This document shows, one piece after another, positions 7,127 to 14,375 of a DNA stretch of 26,360 nt. The stretch's first letter is position 1. Each line of letters opens with the position of its first letter. This DNA comes from BM509 sp036396915 (lineage in GTDB: Bacteria > Desulfobacterota > Desulfuromonadia > Desulfuromonadales > Geopsychrobacteraceae). The notes beneath the pieces are model-generated. The model had not been told where the DNA came from. It saw only the letters and a program-made list of their open reading frames with translations, and searched no databases. The DNA is taken from the NCBI GenBank assembly GCA_036396915.1, contig DASWJX010000011.1:1-26360 (forward strand), read 5' to 3'. A program made the translations under genes and the position numbers.

Positions 7127-8179
7127 ATGGTTCAGACCAACAACCTGAACATCCGCGAAGTCACCCCGATCATCGCCCCCGCTGATCTGAAACAGGTCTT
7201 CCCCCTGTCCGTCGAGGGGGCGTCGTGCGTCAGCAACTGGCGGTCGCAGATCAAAAAGATCATGCGCCGGGAAGATCCGCGCCTGATGGTCGTGGTCGGC
7301 CCCTGTTCCATCCATGATCCGCTGGCGGCCCTCGATTATGCCAGAAAGCTGGCAAAACTCAATGAACAGGTCCACGAGCAGCTGTTCCTCGTCATGCGGG
7401 TCTATTTTGAAAAACCGCGCACGACGATCGGCTGGAAAGGGCTGATCAACGATCCCGACCTGAACGGAACCCATCGGATTTCCAAGGGTCTGGGTATTGC
7501 CCGTCAGCTGTTCTGCGCCATCACCGATCTCGGCCTGCCGATTGCCAGCGAGATGCTCGACCCGGTCACACCGCAATACCTCTCCGATATGATCAGCTGG
7601 GGTGCCATCGGCGCCCGCACCACTGAATCGCAGACCCATCGGGAAATGGCCAGCGGGCTCTCCTTTCCGGTCGGATTCAAGAACGGCACCGACGGCAGCC
7701 TGCAGGTGGCGATCGACGCCATGGGCGCCTCGATCCACCCGCACAGCTTTCTCGGGATGAACTATGCAGGGCGGACTTCCATCGTCGAGACCACCGGCAA
7801 TCCGGATGTCCATATCGTTCTGCGCGGCGGCAACGACGCGCCGAACTACCTGCCTGCCGATATCAAGCACACCGAAGAGTTGTTGGCGGAAAACAGGCTG
7901 CTGCCCTCGATCATGGTCGATTGCAGCCATGCGAATTCCTACAAGGACCATACCCGCCAGAATGAAGTGCTCGAAAGCGTCGTCGAGCAGCTGATCGCCG
8001 GCAATCGTTCGATCTGTTCCGTCATGATCGAAAGCAATCTGCAGGCCGGCAACCAGAAGATTACGTCGGATCCGGATCAACTGGCCTACGGCGTCTCGGT
8101 GACCGACAAGTGCGTTGACTGGTCGACGACGGAAGCCATGCTCCTGTCGACCCGGGACCGCCTGGCCGCCCGCGGCTGA
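7127..8179 (+). CDS. aroF: 3-deoxy-7-phosphoheptulonate (DAHP) synthase, class I
   Basis: The enzyme condenses phosphoenolpyruvate with erythrose 4-phosphate in the first step of the shikimate pathway. The 350 residues match E. coli AroF/G/H. Metal ligands are recognisable: Cys60 in VVGPCSIHD, the His in DCSHANS, the Glu in IESNLQAGNQ and the Asp in SVTDKCVDW. Other blocks are RVYFEKPRTTIGWKG, GARTTESQTHRE and PVGFKNGTDG. The ATG at 7127 follows GAGGA. Which aromatic amino acid inhibits it cannot be read here, so aroF is a family-level symbol. It ends only 25 bases before hgcA on the same strand. Confidence 0.95.
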   Translation: MVQTNNLNIREVTPIIAPADLKQVFPLSVEGASCVSNWRSQIKKIMRREDPRLMVVVGPCSIHDPLAALDYARKLAKLNEQVHEQLFLVMRVYFEKPRTTIGWKGLINDPDLNGTHRISKGLGIARQLFCAITDLGLPIASEMLDPVTPQYLSDMISWGAIGARTTESQTHREMASGLSFPVGFKNGTDGSLQVAIDAMGASIHPHSFLGMNYAGRTSIVETTGNPDVHIVLRGGNDAPNYLPADIKHTEELLAENRLLPSIMVDCSHANSYKDHTRQNEVLESVVEQLIAGNRSICSVMIESNLQAGNQKITSDPDQLAYGVSVTDKCVDWSTTEAMLLSTRDRLAARG

Positions 8180-8204
8180 CACAAGCAGTACAGCGAGGAT
8201 GGAC

Positions 8205-9413
8205 ATGTCGAACGCAAAAAACTGTTGCTCAGCGCCGCAACCAGCGGAGCAGAACTGCTGCCCGCCCGGCGCAGCAATAAAACCGGTTTGCTGTTCTTCC
8301 GTCCCGGCAAAGCCGGAGGCCGGTTGCCGCGAAACCACACAGTCATCATGCGGCACGGCCGCTCCTGCCGACCCGCCCGGCTACAGCATCGAGCGTTTCG
8401 TCTGCGGCTGGCTCGACTCTGCTGTGGGGAAGGTCCCCCGGGTCGCAACCACGCTGGACATGACCGACCGTCGAGGGCGCTGGGCCATGCGCTGGGGGCT
8501 CGGCAGAAACCGTTACCGGGTCACGCCGGGGCTTTATGCGGTCGGCGCGCCTGATGCTGAAGCGCCCCTGCTGGTTTCGGCCAACTACAAACTCAGCTTC
8601 GACTGTCTGCGTTCCGCGCTGCACGGGATCGATGCCTGGATCCTGGTCATCGACACCAAGGGGGTCAACGTCTGGTGTGCGGCGGGAAAAGGAACCTTCG
8701 GCACCGCCGAAATCATCCGTCGCTGCCAGTCCGCCCAGGTCGCGAAGATCGTCAACCACCGAACCCTGATCGTTCCTCAGCTGGGGGCGCCGGGGGTAGC
8801 GGCGCATCTGGTTAAAAAAGCGACCGGTTTCTCCGTCAGCTACGGACCGGTTCGCGCCGCCGATCTTCCTGAATTCCTGGCGGCGAACCTGCAGGCGACC
8901 CCCGCCATGCGGCGGGTAACCTTCACCTTCCTGGAGCGACTGATACTGACCCCGGTCGAGGTCAGCGTGCTGCGCAAAACCATCCTTTATGCCATTGCCG
9001 CGCTCTTCATCCTCAGCGGCATCGGCTCCGATATCTTCTCCTTCACTGCCGCGTGGCAACGCGGAACGGCGGCGCTGGTTCCGGGGCTGGCGGGGATCCT
9101 CGCCGGCTGCGTTATTACCCCGGCCCTGCTCCCCTGGCTGCCGAGTCGACTCTTTGCGGCAAAGGGGGCGCTGGTGGGGCTGGCCATCGCCTGCCTGCTG
9201 GCCCTGGTCTTTTATCGCCAGGCCGCGGTGCCGGAACTCATCGCGCTGTTTTTGTTTGTCGCTTCGATCGCGTCCTATACGGCGATGAATTTCACCGGCT
9301 CCAGCACCTTTACCTCCCCCTCCGGGGTGGAGAAGGAGATGCGCATCGCGATTCCCTGGCAAGCGGCGTCACTTCTGATCGCAGGACTGCTCTGGATCGG
9401 CAGCGCCTTTTAA
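8205..9413 (+). CDS. hgcA: HgcA, corrinoid membrane protein for mercury methylation
   Basis: HgcA transfers a methyl group from its corrinoid to Hg(II), making methylmercury with HgcB. The 402-residue protein has the cap-helix motif NVWCAAGK at residues 155-162; Cys158 is the expected cobalt ligand. The sequence before it (VTPGLYAVGAP, LVSANYKLSFD) and after it (NHRTLIVPQLGAPG) matches the HgcA corrinoid domain. Five membrane segments follow, near residues 259-275, 289-308, 320-337, 343-361 and 385-401, as in known HgcA. This order separates it from the CO dehydrogenase corrinoid subunit. The ATG at 8205 has GAGGA upstream. The first 60 residues are an added Cys-rich tail with pairs at 7-8, 18-19 and 29-30 plus Cys41 and Cys49; no later in-frame ATG occurs before residue 86, so the tail is translated. 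Confidence 0.96.
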   Translation: MSNAKNCCSAPQPAEQNCCPPGAAIKPVCCSSVPAKPEAGCRETTQSSCGTAAPADPPGYSIERFVCGWLDSAVGKVPRVATTLDMTDRRGRWAMRWGLGRNRYRVTPGLYAVGAPDAEAPLLVSANYKLSFDCLRSALHGIDAWILVIDTKGVNVWCAAGKGTFGTAEIIRRCQSAQVAKIVNHRTLIVPQLGAPGVAAHLVKKATGFSVSYGPVRAADLPEFLAANLQATPAMRRVTFTFLERLILTPVEVSVLRKTILYAIAALFILSGIGSDIFSFTAAWQRGTAALVPGLAGILAGCVITPALLPWLPSRLFAAKGALVGLAIACLLALVFYRQAAVPELIALFLFVASIASYTAMNFTGSSTFTSPSGVEKEMRIAIPWQAASLLIAGLLWIGSAF

Positions 9414-9446
9414 TCAGCACACGTCTCTGCATAAGGACTCGACCGC

Positions 9447-9749
9447 ATGGCTACTCCGGGACTCACCTACCTGAAAAACGTGGCGACGCTCAAGCTTGAA
9501 ACTGAAAAATGCATCGGCTGCAGGCTCTGCATGACGGTCTGCCCGCATGGGGTGTTCGCCTTCGTAAACAGCATTGCGACGATCACCCATCTGGACAGCT
9601 GCATGGAATGCGGCGCCTGCGCGAGCAACTGCCCGACCCGGGCGCTCCGGGTTGAAGCGGGCGTCGGCTGTGCCAGCGCGATCATCAAGGGCTGGCTGAC
9701 CGGCAGCGAACCGAGCTGCGATTGCAGCGACGACTCGACCTGCTGCTAG
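9447..9749 (+). CDS. hgcB: HgcB, 2[4Fe-4S] ferredoxin for mercury methylation
   Basis: HgcB is the ferredoxin partner of HgcA, thought to reduce the corrinoid and to deliver or bind Hg(II). The protein has 100 residues. It carries two cluster motifs: C22IGCRLCMTVC32P and C52MECGACASNC62P. The lone conserved cysteine after the second cluster is present (Cys75 in GVGC), and the protein ends in the vicinal pair Cys99-Cys100 typical of HgcB, with further cysteines at 91 and 93. It starts 33 bases after hgcA stops. The C-terminal pair, Cys75 and the position next to hgcA separate it from an ordinary ferredoxin. Confidence 0.96.
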   Translation: MATPGLTYLKNVATLKLETEKCIGCRLCMTVCPHGVFAFVNSIATITHLDSCMECGACASNCPTRALRVEAGVGCASAIIKGWLTGSEPSCDCSDDSTCC

Positions 9750-9814
9750 GTGGCAGGTCCGACATCATCAGCTCCTCCCGGACGCTTGAAGCGGGACCTC
9801 ACGCCAGGAAATAC

Positions 9815-10732
9815 ATGACCGGAACACTTCTCATCATAGACGACTCCAAAGCGATTCGGCAGCAGATCCACGACATAGTGAAAGATGGAAAACTGGTTCA
9901 GAACGTTCTGCAGGCGGAGGACGGACTCAAGGGCTTCAAACTTCTGGTGGCAAACGATGTCGATATCATTCTCTGCGATGTCGAGATGCCCGGCATCGAT
10001 GGTCTGAAATTTCTCGGCCTGCTGCAGACCAGGACGGAACTGCGTGACAAGCCGGTCATCATGCTGACCAGCCACACAGACGTTGCCACCAAGGTCAAAG
10101 GCCTGCAATCGGGAGCCAGCGACTATATCACCAAACCGTTTGAGCCCGCCGAACTGATTGCCCGCCTGAAAGTCCACCTGCAGCTCAAAACCCTGCGGGA
10201 CGAACTGCAACGCAGCAACCGTCTGCTGCTGGAACTGTCGCGCACCGACCCGCTGACTCTTCTTTTCAACCGGCGGCATTTGATGGAGGTCCTGAAGACG
10301 GAACTGAACCGGGCTCGCAGAAGCGGTAAAAGCTGCGCACTGATCCTTGCCGATGTCGACCATTTCAAAACCGTCAACGATCGTTACGGACATCAGAAGG
10401 GGGACGAAGTGCTGGTTTGCCTTGCGCAACTGCTCTCGGAGCAGTTGCGCCCCTACGACTCGGCGGCGCGCTACGGCGGAGAAGAATTCTGTCTGGTGCT
10501 TCCGGAAACCACCCTGGAGGAAGCGCTCGATGTTGCGGAAAGAATCCGCTCGAAAACGGAAAAAATGCAGTGTGGCGTTGCTGCGGACCCATTGGCGCTG
10601 ACCATGAGTTTCGGCGTCGTCTGTTATACGGGGGAAGCGGATGAGACACTGGACAACCTGATCTCGCGTGCCGACAAAGCCCTCTATCGCGCCAAACACA
10701 ACGGCCGGAACCGGGTCCATTGCGCCGATTGA
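9815..10732 (+). CDS. Response regulator with GGDEF diguanylate cyclase domain
   Basis: This is a two-domain signalling protein of 305 residues that should make c-di-GMP on phosphorylation. The REC domain (about 1-122) has acidic Asp9/Asp10, the phospho-acceptor Asp55 in CDVEMPG, Thr85 and Lys107 in TKPFEP. The GGDEF domain (about 140-305) has the active-site motif GGEEF (221-225) and an upstream RxxD inhibition site, RPYD (212-215), so both catalysis and product feedback look intact. The ATG at 9815 has AGGA five bases upstream; longer in-frame starts overlap hgcB. It lies 65 bases after hgcB with no terminator visible. No cognate histidine kinase is adjacent. Architecture resembles half of PleD. 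Confidence 0.93.
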   Translation: MTGTLLIIDDSKAIRQQIHDIVKDGKLVQNVLQAEDGLKGFKLLVANDVDIILCDVEMPGIDGLKFLGLLQTRTELRDKPVIMLTSHTDVATKVKGLQSGASDYITKPFEPAELIARLKVHLQLKTLRDELQRSNRLLLELSRTDPLTLLFNRRHLMEVLKTELNRARRSGKSCALILADVDHFKTVNDRYGHQKGDEVLVCLAQLLSEQLRPYDSAARYGGEEFCLVLPETTLEEALDVAERIRSKTEKMQCGVAADPLALTMSFGVVCYTGEADETLDNLISRADKALYRAKHNGRNRVHCAD

Positions 10733-10757
10733 GTCCGAACGGCACGCCGACAGCGGC

Positions 10758-11078
10758 CTATAAATCGTTCAGCAACCGGTAGATCTGCTGTTCCAGCTCC
10801 CAGAGATTGGACGCTTCCCGATCCATCCCCGCGGTGGCGAACAGGACGCGAGCCCTGTCCAGTTGCGCATGGACATGCAACAGCACCGGCGAGAGACGTT
10901 GTTCGAGTTTTATTTGCGGGATTTCTCCGACGGACTCCAGGTGAGCCTCCAGCTCGTCGGCGCCATTGCACAATGCCTGCAGAGCGCCGGCTACCGTTTC
11001 GTCTCCGCCCGGTTTCAGCTTGTCCAGCTGGCTGTTGACCCCTTCATAAATCTGCCTGTAGCGATCTGAAATCCGCAT
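10758..11078 (-). CDS. Hypothetical small helical protein
   Basis: I do not recognise this gene. From the ATG at 11078 it encodes about 106 residues starting MRISDRYRQIYEGVN. It is predicted by eye to be almost wholly alpha-helical, mildly acidic, with one cysteine and neither signal peptide nor membrane segment. It ends LWELEQQIYRLLNDL. It converges on the response regulator gene, with 25 bases between the two stops, and diverges from the thiamine operon. The best ribosome site, GAGG, lies 14 bases before this ATG, which is too far, so the true start may be a non-standard codon slightly upstream. It could be a missed member of a DUF family. Confidence 0.6.
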   Translation of the reverse strand: MRISDRYRQIYEGVNSQLDKLKPGGDETVAGALQALCNGADELEAHLESVGEIPQIKLEQRLSPVLLHVHAQLDRARVLFATAGMDREASNLWELEQQIYRLLNDL

Positions 11079-11194
11079 GGTTTTTATATGGTCCTCTTTC
11101 TGTTGATGTGCGCGTGTCCCACTGGAATCGATTATCCTAGTCGATTCGCGCAAGAAAAACAATGAACATCGCGCTGTCGTAGCGGGCAAAAAAG

Positions 11195-11224
11195 TTGACT
11201 TTCGTTGCCGGCCACTGCTAGCAT
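11195..11224 (+). promoter_or_regulatory. Promoter of the thiamine operon
   Basis: TTGACT (11195-11200), an 18-base spacer and TAGCAT (11219-11224) preceded by TGC form an extended -10 promoter. The predicted start, near 11231, lies just upstream of the riboswitch aptamer. Confidence 0.6.
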
Positions 11225-11241
11225 ATCGTTCACTATATACA

Positions 11242-11328
11242 AGCCCTGGGGGAGTAGTTGCTACTGAGAGTTTCGCTGTTGCGAAACGACCCCTTGAACC
11301 TGATCCGGATCATGCCGGCGGAGGGAAG
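11242..11328 (+). ncRNA. TPP riboswitch (thi box)
   Basis: The conserved core is plain: CTGAGAG at 11263-11269, then CCTTGAACCTGAT and GGATCATGCCGGCGGAGGGAA up to about 11327. The P1 helix can form between CCCT (11244-11247) and AGGG (11322-11325). A variable P3 hairpin, TTTCGC/GCGAAA, lies between the two conserved halves. It binds thiamine pyrophosphate and precedes thiF-thiS-thiG-thiH-thiE. A Rho-independent terminator follows 35 bases later, so control is probably by transcription termination. Confidence 0.95.
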
Positions 11329-11363
11329 CGGCGTCTATCAACCGTAAGGGTTGACCTGCCGAT

Positions 11364-11391
11364 CGCCGCTTTTCTGCGGCGTTTTGTTTTT
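11364..11391 (+). terminator. Riboswitch-controlled intrinsic terminator
   Basis: CGCCGC (11364-11369) and GCGGCG (11376-11381) pair around TTTTCT, followed by TTTTGTTTTT. It lies between the TPP aptamer and thiF. A second GCGGCG (11328-11333) directly after the aptamer could pair with the same 5' arm, giving a mutually exclusive antiterminator. Confidence 0.88.
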
Positions 11392-11409
11392 CCGAGACTG
11401 GCCTTAAGA

Positions 11410-12216
11410 ATGAAAATTTTTCTCAATGAGCGCGAAATCAGCGTCGCCCCGGATACGACCCTCCATCAGTTGCGCCGGCAGCAAAAAACCGACGCCGACC
11501 TGCTGATCGTCAACGGTTTCCCGCGCAAGGAAGACACCCCGCTGTGCGCCGGCGACCGGGTGGTCCTGATCAAGCGCGGCGAGCAGCCGTCCGCGGCAGA
11601 ACTGGAAGCCCTGATGATGTCCCGGCACACGCCCGGCGTCCACGCAAAGATTCGCAAAAGCGTGGTCGGGATTGCCGGCGCCGGCGGACTCGGCTCCAAT
11701 ATCGCCGTGGCCCTGGCCCGCATCGGGGTCGGCCGTCTGATTATCGTCGATTTCGACCTGGTGGAACCCTCCAATCTGAACCGCCAGCAGTATTTTATCG
11801 ATCAGATCGGGCAGCCCAAGGTTGCCGCCCTGCGCGACAATCTGCACAGGATAAACCCTCTGGTCGATGTCCAGGCCAGCTGTGCGCGGGTCACCCCGGA
11901 GAATATCGCCGAGCTGTTCGGCGGCGTTGATGTCCTGACCGAAGCCTTTGACGCCGCCGCAGAGAAGACCATGCTGATTTCAGGATTTCTCAGCAGGTTC
12001 CCCGAGACCCCCCTGGTCGCCGCATCGGGATTGGCCGGTTACGGTCCATCCAACACGATTGTCACGGAACAGGTCGCCCGCCATCTGTATATCGTCGGCG
12101 ACGGCTGTTCCGCGGCCCAACCGGGACAGGGGTTAATGGCGCCACGGGTGGGGATCGCCGCCCACCATCAGGCCAATGCCGTGCTGCGCCTGCTGCTCGG
12201 CGAGGAACCGGCCTGA
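11410..12216 (+). CDS. thiF: ThiF-family ThiS adenylyltransferase with N-terminal ThiS-like domain
   Basis: This E1-like enzyme adenylates the C-terminus of ThiS so that sulfur can be loaded for thiazole synthesis. The 268-residue protein has two parts. Residues 1-57 are a beta-grasp, ThiS-like domain (MKIFLNEREISVAPDTTLHQL) that ends in VVLIKRGEQ and so lacks the Gly-Gly tail of a sulfur carrier. Residues about 75-268 are the ThiF fold, with the nucleotide loop GAGGLGSN (90-97), VDFDLVEPSNLNRQQY and Arg125. No CxxC zinc pairs are present, unlike E. coli ThiF. The Shine-Dalgarno sequence is weak; AAGA touches the ATG. It is first in the thi operon, after the riboswitch. Confidence 0.9.
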   Translation: MKIFLNEREISVAPDTTLHQLRRQQKTDADLLIVNGFPRKEDTPLCAGDRVVLIKRGEQPSAAELEALMMSRHTPGVHAKIRKSVVGIAGAGGLGSNIAVALARIGVGRLIIVDFDLVEPSNLNRQQYFIDQIGQPKVAALRDNLHRINPLVDVQASCARVTPENIAELFGGVDVLTEAFDAAAEKTMLISGFLSRFPETPLVAASGLAGYGPSNTIVTEQVARHLYIVGDGCSAAQPGQGLMAPRVGIAAHHQANAVLRLLLGEEPA

Positions 12217-12254
12217 ACGCCTTAAAAGCATTGCGACGGGAGATGGAAAACACC

Positions 12255-12455
12255 ATGCAACTGCAAATCAATGGAGAAGCGGTGCAGGCCGAGGACCGGA
12301 TCGACGTCGGCCGGTTATTGTCCCGGCTTGAACTGAACCCGCAACTGGTTGTCGTTGAGCTGAATCGCAGGATACTGACGCCGGAAGACTTTTCAGAAAC
12401 CGCGCTGACTCAAGGTGATGTCCTTGAAATTGTACAATTCGTCGGCGGCGGCTAG
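12255..12455 (+). CDS. thiS: ThiS sulfur-carrier protein
   Basis: ThiS is the ubiquitin-like carrier that delivers sulfur as a C-terminal thiocarboxylate to ThiG. The 66-residue protein ends in QFVGGG, with the required Gly-Gly terminus. It starts MQLQINGEAVQ, the usual beta-grasp opening. A start at 12243 (MENTMQLQ) is possible; the 12255 ATG gives the family length, though its ribosome site is poor and the GGGAG lies nearer the upstream ATG. It lies between thiF and thiG. Confidence 0.93.
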   Translation: MQLQINGEAVQAEDRIDVGRLLSRLELNPQLVVVELNRRILTPEDFSETALTQGDVLEIVQFVGGG

Positions 12456-12474
12456 AGGGGAAGAACAGGATATT

Positions 12475-13251
12475 ATGGATAATCTGGTTATTGCAGGACG
12501 CTCTTTCCGTTCACGGTTGATGATCGGAACCGGCAAGTTTTCCTCCAACCGGGCAATGGTCTCCGCCATGGAGGCTTCCGGTTGTGAAATTGTAACGGTC
12601 GCTCTGCGCCGGGTCGATCTCGCCAATCCGCAGGATTCCATGCTGCAGCATATCGACAGGAATCGTTATCTGCTGTTGCCGAACACCAGCGGAGCCAGGG
12701 ATGCGGAGGAAGCGGTGCGCCTCGCCCGCCTCGCCCGTGCCGCCGGTTGTGAGCCCTGGGTCAAACTGGAAGTCACTCCGGACCCCTACCATTTGCTGCC
12801 CGATCCGGTGGAAACCCTTAAAGCGGCGGAGATACTGGTCAAGGAGGGGTTCATCGTGCTCCCCTACATGCCTGCCGATCCGGTTCTGGCCAAGCGCCTG
12901 GAAGAGGCCGGCACCGCGGCCGTCATGCCGCTGGGTGCCCCGATCGGGACCAACCGCGGCTTGAGAACCCGCGATCTGCTGGCCATCATTATCGAACAGG
13001 CACGGATTCCGGTGGTTGTCGATGCGGGCCTCGGCGCCCCGTCGCATGCGGCGGAAGCGATGGAAATGGGCGCGGATGCCGTTCTGGTCAACACGGCGTT
13101 GGCGGATACCCCGAATCCCGCCGGCATGTCCGCGGCCTTTGCCAAGGGCGTTCAGGCCGGACGTGAAGCCTTTCTGGCGGGGCTCGGCGGTCAAAGAAAC
13201 CAGGCTGAAGCCTCAAGCCCGTTGACGGGCTTTTTGAGGAACGAGGGATGA
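12475..13251 (+). CDS. thiG: Thiazole synthase ThiG
   Basis: ThiG condenses deoxyxylulose 5-phosphate, dehydroglycine and ThiS-borne sulfur into the thiazole phosphate. The 258-residue TIM-barrel protein has the early motif LMIGTGKFSSN and the Schiff-base lysine at about residue 97 in PWVKLEVTPDP. It also has the phosphate-binding run DAGLGAPSHAAEAMEMGADA with VLVNTALA. The ATG at 12475 has AGGA upstream and lies 19 bases after thiS. The stop overlaps thiH as ATGA. The dehydroglycine would come from ThiH, as in anaerobes, not from a glycine oxidase. Confidence 0.96.
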   Translation: MDNLVIAGRSFRSRLMIGTGKFSSNRAMVSAMEASGCEIVTVALRRVDLANPQDSMLQHIDRNRYLLLPNTSGARDAEEAVRLARLARAAGCEPWVKLEVTPDPYHLLPDPVETLKAAEILVKEGFIVLPYMPADPVLAKRLEEAGTAAVMPLGAPIGTNRGLRTRDLLAIIIEQARIPVVVDAGLGAPSHAAEAMEMGADAVLVNTALADTPNPAGMSAAFAKGVQAGREAFLAGLGGQRNQAEASSPLTGFLRNEG

Positions 13252-14372
13252 GTTTTCTGCAGCAGCTCGACAATTATCCCGCCGCGCCGCTGGCCCGGCG
13301 GATTGCCTCATGCTCCGGCACCGAAATCGATACCGCCCTCGCTTGCGACCGGGTCGGCCTGGAACAATTCGCCTGTCTGCTGGCGCCGCGGATCAGCGAT
13401 GCGCAGCTGGAGCAGCTGGCCGCTCGGGCGCACCGTCTGACGACCCAACGCTTCGGGCGGACCATTCAACTCTATGCGCCGCTGTATCTGTCCAATGAAT
13501 GTCACAACGGCTGTCGGTATTGCGGATTCAGCGCCGACAACAGCCTGCCCCGTAAAACCCTCAACCGGCAGGAGATCGACCGGGAAGCCGGCATGCTGCA
13601 CGAGCAGGAATTCCGCCACATTCTGCTGCTGACCGGTGAGGCCCCCGAAGCGGCGGGGATCGGCTATCTTGAGTCCGCCATCAGACAGATCAGGCCGATG
13701 TTCGGGTCGATTGCCATTGAGGTTTTCCCGATGGAGTCCGATGAGTACCAGCGGATGGTCGCCGCCGGCGTCGACGGACTGACCCTCTACCAGGAAACCT
13801 ACGACCGGGAGCTGTATTCCGAGCTCCACCCGTACGGGCCGAAAAGTGATTACGATTTTCGCCTGACGGCGCCCGAGCGCGCCGCCGCTGCCGGCTTCCG
13901 CCGGGTCGGCATCGGCAGCCTGCTCGGCCTCGGAGACTTCCTGACCGATACGTTTTACACCGGCCTGCACGCCCTCTATCTGGCAAGACGCTTCTGGCGG
14001 ACCCAGGTCACCATCGGTTTTCCGCGCATAAAACCTGCCGTGGGCGGCTACACCCCGAGAACCGAAATCTCCGATCGCCAATTGACCCAGCTGATCTGCG
14101 CGCTCAGGCTTTTGATCCCGGATGCCGGTCTGGTTCTGTCGACCCGGGAGAGCGCCGAACTGCGCAACAACCTGCTGCCCCTCGGCATCACCCAGATGAG
14201 TGCCGGATCCTGCACCGCTCCGGGCGGCTACGCCGGCGAAGATCACCAGGGTGAACAGTTTTCCATCAGCGATCACCGCAGCCCGCAAGAGTTCAGTCAA
14301 CAAGTAAAATCCTTCGGCTATGAGGCTGTCTGGAAGGATTGGGACTGTGCCTTTCTGAACCGTGCCGGCTGA
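13248..14372 (+). CDS. thiH: ThiH, radical SAM tyrosine lyase (2-iminoacetate synthase)
   Basis: ThiH splits tyrosine to dehydroglycine and p-cresol using a radical SAM cluster, supplying ThiG under anaerobic conditions. The 374-residue protein has the cluster motif CHNGCRYC (Cys85, Cys89, Cys92) in the context LYLSNECHNGCRYCGFS. It also has LLLTGEAPEAAG, YQETYDRELYSELHPYGPK and the C-terminal QMSAGSCTAPGGY. Its ATG overlaps the thiG stop. Length and motifs fit full-length ThiH and exclude biotin synthase and HydG. Confidence 0.96.
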   Translation: MSFLQQLDNYPAAPLARRIASCSGTEIDTALACDRVGLEQFACLLAPRISDAQLEQLAARAHRLTTQRFGRTIQLYAPLYLSNECHNGCRYCGFSADNSLPRKTLNRQEIDREAGMLHEQEFRHILLLTGEAPEAAGIGYLESAIRQIRPMFGSIAIEVFPMESDEYQRMVAAGVDGLTLYQETYDRELYSELHPYGPKSDYDFRLTAPERAAAAGFRRVGIGSLLGLGDFLTDTFYTGLHALYLARRFWRTQVTIGFPRIKPAVGGYTPRTEISDRQLTQLICALRLLIPDAGLVLSTRESAELRNNLLPLGITQMSAGSCTAPGGYAGEDHQGEQFSISDHRSPQEFSQQVKSFGYEAVWKDWDCAFLNRAG

Positions 14373-14375
14373 GAC

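Noticed and set aside
7010..8356. 448-codon minus-strand frame opposite aroF
   Set aside because: aroF on the plus strand has all its metal ligands; the antisense frame shows no family features.
8346..9362. 338-codon minus-strand frame opposite hgcA
   Set aside because: HgcA is unmistakable on the plus strand; the opposite frame is low-complexity Arg/Gly-rich shadow sequence.
8205..9413. Corrinoid subunit of CO dehydrogenase/acetyl-CoA synthase
   Set aside because: The NVWCAAGK cap-helix cysteine, the C-terminal membrane segments and the hgcB neighbour identify HgcA instead.
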